DNA from: an uncultured Clostridiaceae bacterium
GTDB taxonomy: Bacteria > Bacillota > Clostridia > Clostridiales > Clostridiaceae
Direction: 5' to 3'
Length of the DNA stretch: 64,000 bases
Assembly: GCA_946405135.1 (NCBI GenBank)
Contig: CAMJGD010000006.1
Span: 1-64,000, forward strand
Each line of letters opens with the position of its first letter. The first letter of the stretch is position 1. The translations under genes were made by a program, and so were the position numbers. This document shows positions 37,285 to 46,584 of this stretch, one piece after another. The notes under the pieces were generated by a model. The model had not been told where the DNA came from. It saw only the letters and a program-made list of their open reading frames with translations, and did not search any database.

Positions 37285-38340
37285 TTGAAAAAAAATTTAC
37301 ATAGTACATTTCAGATTGCTGCAGTATTCATAGGTACTATAGTAGGTGCTGGATTAGCTTCTGGAAAAGAAATAACTCAATTTTTTACTTCCTATGGTTA
37401 CAAAAGTTTCTTGGGAATAATATTATGTGGAATAATGTATATTTTCGTAGCAAATATTATAGCCATAATAAGTTTAAAATTTAATATAAGCTCCTATAAA
37501 GAATTGATAGATATAGTAAGCCCTGGGGTTTTAGGCAAGGTTACTGATATAATCACAGGTTTCTTCTTATTGAGCAGTTCTGCCATAATACTAGCAGGAA
37601 GCGGTGCATTATTAAATCAGTATTTCGGATTATCAAAATGGGTAGGTATAACTCTTATGTGCATTTTGAGTTTGATTACCCTGTGGGGCGATACTGAAGG
37701 ACTCATAAGTATAAATTCATTTATAGTTCCTTGTCTCATAACAGTTATAGTAACCATATTTACGCTCTATGTGCTTTTCTATAAAGATGGCATGACTATG
37801 AGTAATATGAAAAATATAAGCGTGGAAAAAAATCATTGGTTAATATCTTCCATGCTATATGCAGGCTTTAACCTATTATGCTCCAGCGGAGTTATAGTTC
37901 CTTTAAGCAACGAAATAAAGGATAAAAAAGCTCTAACTTTTGGAATAACTTTAGGAGCTATGGGATTAACTTTACTATCCTTTTTTATAAACATGATGCT
38001 AATGTTGAACAAGCCCTATATATACAAATATGAAATACCTCTTTTATATATATCAAATAGATTTGGAAGATCCATACAAGTAGCTCTTCTTATAATAATA
38101 TGGATGGAGATGTTTTCTACGGAAGTTTCAGATATATACAGCATAAGTAAAACCATAGAAAAATCCTTTAACTTATCCTATAAGAAATCTATATTTTTAA
38201 TTTTAGCTATAGCTATACCTATATCCCAAGTAGGCTTTTCTAATCTTATAACAATTTTATACCCTTCCTTTGGCGTAATAAGTTTAATATTTATATCTCA
38301 ATGCATTTATTTCTACTATTTTAAATTAAAAAATAAATGA
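37285..38340 (+). CDS. YkvI-like multi-pass membrane protein
   Basis: A 351-residue protein with about 10 hydrophobic segments. The N-terminus AAVFIGTIVGAGLASGKEITQFF matches the YkvI family, which belongs to the LeuT-like amino acid/cation transporter fold. The start is TTG at 37285, with GGAGGG 6 nt upstream; the ATG at 37261 would place that ribosome site inside the gene. Function is unknown in the family; a role as a transporter of a small solute is likely. A radical SAM gene follows after 67 bp. Confidence 0.75.
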   Translation: MKKNLHSTFQIAAVFIGTIVGAGLASGKEITQFFTSYGYKSFLGIILCGIMYIFVANIIAIISLKFNISSYKELIDIVSPGVLGKVTDIITGFFLLSSSAIILAGSGALLNQYFGLSKWVGITLMCILSLITLWGDTEGLISINSFIVPCLITVIVTIFTLYVLFYKDGMTMSNMKNISVEKNHWLISSMLYAGFNLLCSSGVIVPLSNEIKDKKALTFGITLGAMGLTLLSFFINMMLMLNKPYIYKYEIPLLYISNRFGRSIQVALLIIIWMEMFSTEVSDIYSISKTIEKSFNLSYKKSIFLILAIAIPISQVGFSNLITILYPSFGVISLIFISQCIYFYYFKLKNK

Positions 38341-38407
38341 CTAGGATTTTAGTTTAAAAAATAATATAATTATTTATTGAAAAATAAATAATTAGAGGTG
38401 CTTTAAA

Positions 38408-39310
38408 ATGCTTAACCTATTAGAAAAATGTGAATTATGTCCAAGACGATGCGGCATAAATAGATTAAATGGAGAAATAGGCTTTTGCAGAAGCGGTAAA
38501 GATGTAAAACTAGCAAGAGCTGATCTGCATTTTTGGGAAGAACCCTGCATATCTGGCAGCAATGGTTCCGGTACTGTGTTCTTTTCAAATTGCAATTTAA
38601 ACTGCGTTTTTTGCCAAAATCACTGCATTAGTCAAGATAATCTAGGTAAAGAAGTTTCCATAGAAAGGCTTAGTGAAATCTTTTTAAACCTTCAAAAAAA
38701 AGGTGCTAATAATATAAATCTAGTAACCCCTACTCACTATATTCCTCAAATAATAGAAGCTCTAAAGCTATCCAAAAAAGTGGGCCTTAATATACCTATT
38801 TTATATAACACTAATGGCTATGACAGCGTAGATGCCTTGAGAGCTCTTGATGGACTTATAGATGTATATTTACCTGATTTAAAGTATTTTAATAATAAGT
38901 ACTCCGTTAAATATTCAAAAGCACCAGAGTACTTCCAAAACGCTACTAAAGCCATAGATGAAATGATAAGGCAGGTGGGCTTTCCTAAGTTTGACGAAAA
39001 TGGAATTATACAAAAGGGAGTTATAATAAGACATCTCATGCTTCCCGGCCTTCTTTTTGACTCAAAAAAAGTAATAGACTATATATATGCTACTTATGGT
39101 GAATCTGCATATATAAGCATAATGAATCAATATACTCCTATGCATAAAGCTTATGAGTACCCTGAAATAAATAAAAAACTCAGTGACTCCCACTATGACA
39201 GCCTTATAAACTACGCCTTAAATTTAGGCATTAAAAATGGATTTATACAAGAATCTGGCACTAATTCAGAAGACTTTGTCCCTGATTTTATAAGTTTAAA
39301 AGGAATATGA
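38408..39310 (+). CDS. Radical SAM protein, PflA-like (COG1313)
   Basis: A 300-residue radical SAM enzyme. The N-terminal Cys cluster (CELCPRRCGINR...GFCRSG) is followed by the canonical CNLNCVFCQN motif near residue 65, giving Cys-x3-Cys-x2-Cys. The remainder matches COG1313, uncharacterised proteins related to pyruvate formate-lyase activating enzyme. The N-terminal Cys group suggests a further metal site. No glycyl radical enzyme gene is adjacent, so the target is unknown. AGAGGTG precedes the ATG. Confidence 0.87.
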   Translation: MLNLLEKCELCPRRCGINRLNGEIGFCRSGKDVKLARADLHFWEEPCISGSNGSGTVFFSNCNLNCVFCQNHCISQDNLGKEVSIERLSEIFLNLQKKGANNINLVTPTHYIPQIIEALKLSKKVGLNIPILYNTNGYDSVDALRALDGLIDVYLPDLKYFNNKYSVKYSKAPEYFQNATKAIDEMIRQVGFPKFDENGIIQKGVIIRHLMLPGLLFDSKKVIDYIYATYGESAYISIMNQYTPMHKAYEYPEINKKLSDSHYDSLINYALNLGIKNGFIQESGTNSEDFVPDFISLKGI

Positions 39311-39317
39311 TAAAGAA

Positions 39318-39376
39318 TTAAAAGAGCTGCTTGGAAATAGGAAATAATTCTAAGTCCACACAGCTCTTTATAATTT
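39318..39376. terminator. Bidirectional terminator between the radical SAM and H-NOX genes
   Basis: AAAGAGCTG (39321-39329) with CAGCTCTTT (39361-39369), a long loop with additional internal pairing (TTGGA with TCCA region), flanked by A and T runs. Confidence 0.75.
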
Positions 39377-39402
39377 TAAAATTTTTCTAAGAATTATATT
39401 AA

Positions 39403-41202
39403 TTAAATGTTATACTCTTCTAAGTCCTTCTTAAATGTTTCTGTTATCGCTTTAAACTCGTATATATTATCTATTAGCTTTTTAATTTCATTAGTGTAAT
39501 TAGCAACGCTTGCACTAACCTCTTCAGAAGAAGCTGAATTTTCTTCTGCTATAGCTGCTAAGGACTCTATGGTTTCATACATGCTTGCTATAGAATCAGC
39601 TTCACTATTCAATTCGCTTATAGTCTTAATCATAGACCCTGATACAGATTGAATTGATGTGGTAGCTTCATAACTTATATCCCTTACTACTTCTAAACTC
39701 TTAGTTTCTTTTTCAAGAGTTCCATATTGGCTATCTATATTATCTACTAATAATCCTATATCCCCTACAAATTGTACCAAATTAGAATTTATCTCCTGCA
39801 CAGCCTCTCTAGACTGCTCTGCAAGTTTTCTTATAGATTCAGCAACTACTGCAAATCCTCTTCCTTGCTCACCGGCTCTAGCCGCTTCTATAGATGCATT
39901 TAAAGCTAATAGATTAGTCTGCTCAGATATTCCTGATACTATAGACACTATGTTTGTTATATCCTGAGCTTTATTCTGCAGTTCATTACCCTTTTCTTTA
40001 ACTTGTAGAAAACTCTGAAGAGTAGTCAATATATTTTTACTTGCATTATCTACGTTACTATAGCTATTATTTATCTTCACCATAGCATTTTCTAGTTCAT
40101 TTTTATTTTGATTTTCATTTTCCACTATAGATTTAAGTGATTGTATATTATCATTTAGCATAGCCACAGTTTTTTCTGTATTTTCAGCTTGAGTTACAGC
40201 TCCGTTAGCTACCTGTTCCACTACACCACTTATCTCTCCTGAAGTATGATTCATAGAATCTGATATGTTATTTATGGTATCTACAAAGGTATTCATTTCA
40301 TCTGTAATACCTTTAAAACCTGTAAAGTCAGCTTTTATTGATTTCTTATAATCTGAAATAAGTTTATGTATATCTTCAAAGAAATCCTTGGTAACTATAT
40401 TACTCTCATAGGTATATTTACCCTCTATTATTCTCTTAATTTCTTCTTCTATCATATTTTTTGGTGATAACATAACTGAAGAAATCACATAAGAAGAGAT
40501 GGCTGATATCAATCCTATAACTAGGGATTTAACATAAGATTGAACTCCTAATATCGGTAAACATGCTAAAGTAGTAACTATAAAAGTGAAAACCCCGACT
40601 TTAGCTCCAAAACTCTTTATAAATCCAAAAGATAACAGATTGTTAATAAAATACTTTTTATTATAATATATATCTTTATCAAATGTTAATTTAAGCACTA
40701 AAGTGCTATCAGTCTTTTCAAGTTGTTGAGCTTGTACTTTTTCATTAAAAAATTCACAACTTCCTTCAAAAAGTCCCATAAAATAATCAAACATGCCTCT
40801 TGCAGAATTATAACTAAATATAGCTTCTCTTGCAGAGACAGGTTCAATTTTTACGAGAGGTGGTTTGGCTCCTGAAAACTTTTTAGTCATAACCACATGT
40901 ATATCAAATAAAGACTTAAAAAATGAATATACATTTTCAGTTTGGAAAAATGCAGGATAATCCCTGTGGAATGAATTTATATTATCTTTTCCTATTACCC
41001 TCCATAATTCTTTTATATCCATATTCTTTTGGGATGCTATATTACCTATAACCTTCTTTATTTCCTCATCATTAATAGTTTCTATGGGCGTAAATATTCT
41101 ATTTCTTGTCCAGCCCGCACTCTCCATAGCTCTATCCACAACTTCATCACCGTATATATTTCTACAAGTTTTCATCCAGGTAGACACAACAGTACCTTTC
41201 AT
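39403..41202 (-). CDS. Methyl-accepting chemotaxis protein with N-terminal H-NOX heme sensor
   Basis: A 599-residue receptor. The start at 41202 (MKGTVV) follows GGAGG; the longer open frame adds 23 residues without support. Residues 1-185 are an H-NOX domain, with proximal heme ligand His102, the Y131-x-S133-x-R135 propionate clamp and Pro115. Distal-pocket residues Trp9, Asn74 and Tyr140 match the O2-binding Thermoanaerobacter protein exactly in number. Two membrane helices (about 200-245) lead to a signalling domain with [22 protein letters not shown] and methylation helices. The H-NOX domain is thus on the cytoplasmic side. The related Clostridium botulinum SONO protein binds NO with very high affinity. 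It probably steers cells away from O2 or NO. It is monocistronic. Confidence 0.95.
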   Translation of the reverse strand: MKGTVVSTWMKTCRNIYGDEVVDRAMESAGWTRNRIFTPIETINDEEIKKVIGNIASQKNMDIKELWRVIGKDNINSFHRDYPAFFQTENVYSFFKSLFDIHVVMTKKFSGAKPPLVKIEPVSAREAIFSYNSARGMFDYFMGLFEGSCEFFNEKVQAQQLEKTDSTLVLKLTFDKDIYYNKKYFINNLLSFGFIKSFGAKVGVFTFIVTTLACLPILGVQSYVKSLVIGLISAISSYVISSVMLSPKNMIEEEIKRIIEGKYTYESNIVTKDFFEDIHKLISDYKKSIKADFTGFKGITDEMNTFVDTINNISDSMNHTSGEISGVVEQVANGAVTQAENTEKTVAMLNDNIQSLKSIVENENQNKNELENAMVKINNSYSNVDNASKNILTTLQSFLQVKEKGNELQNKAQDITNIVSIVSGISEQTNLLALNASIEAARAGEQGRGFAVVAESIRKLAEQSREAVQEINSNLVQFVGDIGLLVDNIDSQYGTLEKETKSLEVVRDISYEATTSIQSVSGSMIKTISELNSEADSIASMYETIESLAAIAEENSASSEEVSASVANYTNEIKKLIDNIYEFKAITETFKKDLEEYNI

Positions 41203-41388
41203 AGGACAACTACCTCCAATTATGCTAAATTTTATGGTTAATATAATAACAACTATTATAAATTCTGCCATTTTTATTATACGATATATATCTTCATTTG
41301 TTAATGCATTTTTATATTATTTTTTACATCAATTTTCAAATAATGTAATATCTAATTGCCTTTTGCTTTAATTTTATATAAAAATTTA

Positions 41389-41470
41389 GGGGATGCTGCA
41401 TAATTAACGTTATCTATAATATATTGAATATTAATTTAAAAATAATCCAATATATTTTGCAACAGTCCCC
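41389..41470. repeat. MITE-like hairpin element, copy B (also sleC terminator)
   Basis: An 82-bp imperfect inverted repeat with termini GGGGATGCTGCA and TGCAACAGTCCCC and an inner AATATATTG/CAATATATT pair. The termini and inner motif match copy A at 26275-26372. It begins 13 bp past the sleC stop, and on the minus strand a T-rich tail follows, so it may serve as the sleC terminator. Confidence 0.6.
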
Positions 41471-41482
41471 TTTTAACATAAA

Positions 41483-42838
41483 TTACATATCATCCTCGTA
41501 AAATATATAAGGAATATCTCCTCTTTGATACATACTTAAATCTATAGGCGGATAAAAAATCTTCTTTTTCGATTTATAACTTCTTAATTCCCCTATTTTA
41601 GTAACTCCCACATAAACTTCGGAGATTTTATACCAAGTAGCATAATCTACAGTGCCTGTAGGAGGAAGATTAAATATCTTTTGAAATTCTATTACAGCAT
41701 TTCTGGTTTGCATTCCATATACCCCATCTACAGCTTGCTTTGGTATAGCAGGATAATTCTCTGAAATTCTATTTAAGTACCTTTGCACATCTCTCACGGG
41801 CATACCTGTGGAACCTAGAGATAAAATGTATCCTGGATATGAAGTAGGAATTCCTTTTACAGTTTCAGCTGTCTCTAATCCTATATCGCTTCCATAAAAA
41901 TTGGTCAATATTTCATAAGGCGTTTTCCCTTGATCTCCCAAATATTTACTTCCCCATTGAGTAAGCCAGCCTGGACACTGAACATTTATACCATCGCAAT
42001 ATTGAGTTAAAAGAGGTTGTTTTCTTCCCACCCTTTTTACATAGGTTGAAAAAAGTTCATCCACTATCCTATCAATATTGTCATAAATATTTCTACCATA
42101 AGTAAAAGCCTGATCAAAAGCTGTATTATTAGTTATCTGAAAATCTTTTCCCTTACTTCTATACCATTCTGTATATACTCTGTTTAAAGCAAAAGATATT
42201 ATACAGTAAATATTAGCCCTTATAGCAGTTTCAGGCCAAGTAGGAAATATTTCTGAAGAGGCCACATTTTTAACATATTCTTTAAATCTTACTGTATAAT
42301 TCGGAGCAGTATTATCATCAGGTACTCCAGAGTGAACGGTTATATATTGAGGAACTACTGGTTTTTCTAACACCACAAATCCACTAGGGGGAGGCGGCAA
42401 TGGTTTATTGGGGTCTTCTGGTATCTTAGGTGGATACTTTCCTACCAATGTGTTGGGACTTACAGTTATAACCTGCTCTGTTTGTCTCTGTCCCCTAGTA
42501 ACAGGTATCATGTTAAACTGCTGAAAAGCAACTCTATCTGGATATATCTGGCATCCTTTTACAACAATGGTATTGAACCCTGGATACTCAACTTTTATAT
42601 CCACAAAACTATAGGGTAACTTATCACCTGGGTTCATAGAATTTTCAACTGGCGGAGTATTTACATCGATTTCCTGAGTAAGACCCGAAGAATCTGTATT
42701 TATCACCTTTTCTCCCTGTCTAGCGGGTGCCGATTCTCCTGTTTCAATTATAGTTACTTTACTATTTTCTATAGGAACAAAATCTTCTCCTTTGAAGACC
42801 TGAACCTTTATACTTCCTTTGGGCGCCATCCTATGCAC
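41483..42838 (-). CDS. sleC: Spore cortex-lytic enzyme SleC
   Basis: A 451-residue precursor of the germination enzyme that degrades modified spore cortex peptidoglycan. It closely follows Clostridium difficile SleC as I recall it. The N-terminal pro-region has a carboxypeptidase-regulatory-like fold, then come a proline-rich linker (YPPKIPEDPNKPLPPPPSGFVV), the catalytic SpoIID-like domain (NVASSEIFPTWPETAIRAN, QYCDG) and a C-terminal peptidoglycan-binding domain (LGSTGMPVRDVQRYLNRI). The zymogen is activated by Csp proteases cutting the pro-region. The gene encoding such a protease is 58 bp upstream in the same direction. Synthesis in the mother cell late in sporulation is expected. Confidence 0.94.
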   Translation of the reverse strand: MHRMAPKGSIKVQVFKGEDFVPIENSKVTIIETGESAPARQGEKVINTDSSGLTQEIDVNTPPVENSMNPGDKLPYSFVDIKVEYPGFNTIVVKGCQIYPDRVAFQQFNMIPVTRGQRQTEQVITVSPNTLVGKYPPKIPEDPNKPLPPPPSGFVVLEKPVVPQYITVHSGVPDDNTAPNYTVRFKEYVKNVASSEIFPTWPETAIRANIYCIISFALNRVYTEWYRSKGKDFQITNNTAFDQAFTYGRNIYDNIDRIVDELFSTYVKRVGRKQPLLTQYCDGINVQCPGWLTQWGSKYLGDQGKTPYEILTNFYGSDIGLETAETVKGIPTSYPGYILSLGSTGMPVRDVQRYLNRISENYPAIPKQAVDGVYGMQTRNAVIEFQKIFNLPPTGTVDYATWYKISEVYVGVTKIGELRSYKSKKKIFYPPIDLSMYQRGDIPYIFYEDDM

Positions 42839-42896
42839 TCCTTAATAAAATAATCCCATATATAATATGAAAGATTTAGATGAACTGTGATTGCAT

Positions 42897-45800
42897 TTAT
42901 TTAACTAATGGTATTCTGACTAGCATATTACCTATATTGTATTCTAAAAATTTTTCAGAATAACTCTCTAAATCATTGTCTGCCCTATCTAAATTGGTAT
43001 CTAGGATAGATCTAATATTTTCAAAAACTCCTTGAAGATTTAGCATCCCATATCCCCATTCAGTATTAGGGTAGATATCTCCTGGTCTTTTTGAAGCTCC
43101 TCTTATGAGATAAGTTTTTATCTTTGGTACATACATGGTTATGTCTTTTTTATCCACTATTCCCCACTGCATTAAGAGAGCACAGGCTCCTGCCAGCACT
43201 GCAGCTCCCACACTGCTTCCACTAACTGTTATGGTTCCTCCTCCAGGAGAAGTAGTCTTTGCATTTATACCCCCAGAAGCTATATCAGGCTTTATTCTCC
43301 CATCCCTGGTATATCCTCTTCCTGATTCTCCTACTACAGAATTATTGTTTTGATCATAATAAGCTGTAGTAATAATATTCCTGCTGGTAGAGGGTATCAT
43401 AAGGGTAGTATATTGATTTGAATTTAAGAATCGAGTATCTCCTATTAAAAGCTCTCTTTGAGGAAGCCAAGCGTCATATTTCCCATTTACAATATAATCT
43501 CCTGTAAGCCTAATTTGCCAGATTCCTTCTTTTATATCAGTGATGCTAACTCTTATAAGCTCATCTCCTGTAATTTCTTCTGGTAATAGGTATTGTATAA
43601 ATCCCTTGCTGCCTTCAAATACAAAATCTATTTCCTCACTTTCCTTAAGCTTTGCAGGTATCTTTTCTATAACCTCTCCAGAAGGTGACACAATGCCTAT
43701 AGAAACTTTATCTGGCTTACTTATCCATATCTCAAAAGCTAAATCCTTTTGTAGTGAAGAAACTTTAACTTCTAAAGTTTTTGTATCTCTTGTCTTACTT
43801 ATATTGCCTGAGGTATGAGTATCTGAATCTCCTTGATTTCCTGTTCCTCCCACAACTACAAGTCCTCTGGTTTTAGATATATTATCTATATACCTTTCTA
43901 TTATGCTGTTTCCATCATGAGAACCCATATTTGTTCCTAAAGGAATATATATAACTATAGGTTTATTCAAGCTTCTGCCATAAGAAAGAAGGTACTTTAT
44001 ACCCATTACAATGTCTGTATTCTCATAAGTAGGCGTCTTTATGCTTGCCACATTCATCTTTTTAAGAAGAACTTCATTAGCCATTTTTAGCTTTACTACA
44101 GCAAAAGTACACTCTGGAGCAGCTCCTATTAAATCTGGATTTCTTCCTCTTCCTCCTATGATGCAGGCCATTTCTGTTCCATGTCCTATCTTGTCTACAG
44201 AAGGTACTACTTTGTATGGATCCCCTCCCTGCTTTTTAGTTTTGATAGCTTCATCAATCTGTGCTTTAGTATATTCTGTACCAAAAACAAATCCTGTTGG
44301 AGGCGGTCCCGTAAAAATAGTCTGATCCCATATCTTGTCTATTCTTGTGGTATCATCTTCATACATAAACTCTGAATTAAGATAATCTATGCCTGTATCT
44401 ATGATACCCACCACCACTCCTCTCCCAGTCAAAGTAAGATAAGGGTTTTGGTGAAATTTTGTTATATTAGCTGCATCTTCTGGTGTTACCTGAGATAGAG
44501 TAAATAAGCTTTGAGGCTCTACATACACTATTTCTCTTGTTTTTGAAAACAACTCTTTCTCTCTGTCTCTTTTTACAGAAACCACTGCATAGTTTTCATC
44601 TAATATAAATCCACAGGCAAAGTCTACCTTACTTAAATTCTCTACTAAATTTCCATCATACTCTACAATATAGTTATTAAATTCAGGATTTGTATACATG
44701 CTGCTGCAGCTTTCCATTTGTCTGTTCACCATAAAAAATTCCCCTTCTCTCTTTTCACTTATAATTAAATCTAGTGCACCTTTGGCACATACTTCCCCAT
44801 ATCCCCAAGTTGGATTTGGATAGGTCAAGGAAGGTTTATTTTTCCTTGCACCTTTTAATAAATAGTACTTAAGTCTTTCTCCATAAAGAAATACGTCATT
44901 ACTTTTTATCATTCCCCATTGCATAAGCAAAGCTGCTATACCAGAAACAGTAGGAGATGACATAGAAGTTCCTGTTTTACTGTCAAATTCTCTTCCTGGA
45001 ACAGAAGAAAGTATATTTTCCCCTGGCGCCACTATATCAGGTTTGGTTATAGTTCTATCTAAAGCCCCTCTTCCTGAATAACTTGATATATTATCTGTAG
45101 CATCATTATAACTTCCAACAGAAATTACATTAAAAACCGTAGCAGGTATACCTAAAGTATTAAATACATCCGGTTGAAGAAATCTGGTTTTAGGATTTAA
45201 ACCTTCTGAAATAGGAAGCCACATATCATATATACTGCTTTCATTATTATTAAGATAAATTATTACCTTCCATAATCCCTGTTCAATAACCTGCTCCTTA
45301 TTTGGAAGCAGACTTATAATGGTTTCTCCATCTATATCGAAGGGCTTGGGACCAGTATAATAAAATATACATTTATCATTTCCTAAGACTTTTTCTTCAT
45401 AACCTTCTTTTATCCCTACAACTCCCGTAGTTATACCTGAAGGATTTTTTATCTCTATGCTTATATTGCTTAACAGTCCTTTATAAAGCTGCACTATCAC
45501 TCCTCTTTCTCCTGGAGATATATTTAAATCTATATTTTGCACATCTCTTAATTTTCCCCCTACATGATGTGCTGCAGAGCCTTCATTGCCCGCAGATATT
45601 ACAAAAGTTACAGGTTCAATATTACATACAGTACTTATATATTGCTCGAATAGACTACTGCCATTGTGTGCACCATCATTGGTACTGAAACTTAAATTTA
45701 TTACCAAAGGCTTTTTTAATTCCTTTGCTTTATCTATCAAAAATTTTATACCTCTCATTATTTGAGTGCTTTGAGTAAAATTAAGTTTTCCTGGAGGAGT

Positions 45801-46454
45801 TATTTTAACCATGGCTATAGAACTCTTATAGGCCACTCCATAATACATTTTATCTATATTGCCACCCGCGCAGGCTATACCAGCTACATGAGTTCCATGA
45901 CCTAAATCGTCTCTTTCTGGTACTACTTCATAAGGGTTAGAAGACTTTATTGCCTTATTTACTTCTTGCTTATTCCATATTTTACTTTGTTCAGATAAAT
46001 CATATATATAATCTATTCTTGTTTCGCCTTTATCATCCATAAATGCAGGATGAGTATAGTCTATGCCAGAATCTACAAAACCTATTAGTACGCCTTCTCC
46101 ATCTAATCCATATACTGACCATACCTCATTTACACAAGAACTCTTGTTGCTGCTTGCATAAGATGTATATAATATTTTAGGCAGTTCAAAGTAACTAATA
46201 CCTTCTATAGAGGATATTTTGTCTATATCCTCCACATTTAATGTTATAATTCCAAAACCTAAACCTAAATACTCCAGGCTACCACCTATTTTATCTAAAG
46301 ATTGTCTAACTTTATTCTCATTCTCACCAAGTAAAGCCACTATTTCTATTTTCCCCTTCTTTTCATCCTTTGAAAGAGATAGCTTTATAAGCTTGCTTTT
46401 TATATAATCCGGCAGCATTTCTGTAAACTTAGAATTATAATACATCTTCAGCAT
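42897..46454 (-). CDS. Tandem subtilisin-like germination protease (CspBA-type fusion)
   Basis: A 1185-residue protein made of two complete Csp-like subtilase units. Unit 1 has a prodomain (1-100), Asp128 (GFVDSGIDY), His186 (LGHGTHVAG), a jellyroll insert and Ser497 (GTSMSSPTVSG), so the triad is complete. Unit 2 (from about 570) has its own prodomain and the residues GIIDTGIDY, IGHGTEMAC and SGSSVGAAV; Asp, His and Ser are present, but the Ser motif departs from GTSxxxP, so activity is uncertain. Csp proteases activate SleC at germination. Fused CspBA is best known from C. difficile, where the second half is a pseudoprotease. No cspC follows. AGGAG lies close to the ATG; an ATG three codons on is possible. 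Confidence 0.9.
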   Translation of the reverse strand: MLKMYYNSKFTEMLPDYIKSKLIKLSLSKDEKKGKIEIVALLGENENKVRQSLDKIGGSLEYLGLGFGIITLNVEDIDKISSIEGISYFELPKILYTSYASSNKSSCVNEVWSVYGLDGEGVLIGFVDSGIDYTHPAFMDDKGETRIDYIYDLSEQSKIWNKQEVNKAIKSSNPYEVVPERDDLGHGTHVAGIACAGGNIDKMYYGVAYKSSIAMVKITPPGKLNFTQSTQIMRGIKFLIDKAKELKKPLVINLSFSTNDGAHNGSSLFEQYISTVCNIEPVTFVISAGNEGSAAHHVGGKLRDVQNIDLNISPGERGVIVQLYKGLLSNISIEIKNPSGITTGVVGIKEGYEEKVLGNDKCIFYYTGPKPFDIDGETIISLLPNKEQVIEQGLWKVIIYLNNNESSIYDMWLPISEGLNPKTRFLQPDVFNTLGIPATVFNVISVGSYNDATDNISSYSGRGALDRTITKPDIVAPGENILSSVPGREFDSKTGTSMSSPTVSGIAALLMQWGMIKSNDVFLYGERLKYYLLKGARKNKPSLTYPNPTWGYGEVCAKGALDLIISEKREGEFFMVNRQMESCSSMYTNPEFNNYIVEYDGNLVENLSKVDFACGFILDENYAVVSVKRDREKELFSKTREIVYVEPQSLFTLSQVTPEDAANITKFHQNPYLTLTGRGVVVGIIDTGIDYLNSEFMYEDDTTRIDKIWDQTIFTGPPPTGFVFGTEYTKAQIDEAIKTKKQGGDPYKVVPSVDKIGHGTEMACIIGGRGRNPDLIGAAPECTFAVVKLKMANEVLLKKMNVASIKTPTYENTDIVMGIKYLLSYGRSLNKPIVIYIPLGTNMGSHDGNSIIERYIDNISKTRGLVVVGGTGNQGDSDTHTSGNISKTRDTKTLEVKVSSLQKDLAFEIWISKPDKVSIGIVSPSGEVIEKIPAKLKESEEIDFVFEGSKGFIQYLLPEEITGDELIRVSITDIKEGIWQIRLTGDYIVNGKYDAWLPQRELLIGDTRFLNSNQYTTLMIPSTSRNIITTAYYDQNNNSVVGESGRGYTRDGRIKPDIASGGINAKTTSPGGGTITVSGSSVGAAVLAGACALLMQWGIVDKKDITMYVPKIKTYLIRGASKRPGDIYPNTEWGYGMLNLQGVFENIRSILDTNLDRADNDLESYSEKFLEYNIGNMLVRIPLVK

Positions 46455-46532
46455 TATCTCCTATACATTTATATCCTCTTATATAAATATGATAATTTGC
46501 TTTTTTTGTACTAATAGAAAAAGCTTACAAAA

Positions 46533-46582
46533 AAATAAAATGCAAAACCTAGATAACTGCATTAATCAGATTTTGCATTGAT
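46533..46582 (-). terminator. Terminator after the Cache-HD-GYP gene
   Basis: AATGCAAAA (46539-46547) with TTTTGCATT (46571-46579), followed on the minus strand by T residues. It separates this gene from cspBA. Confidence 0.7.
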
Positions 46583-46584
46583 AA

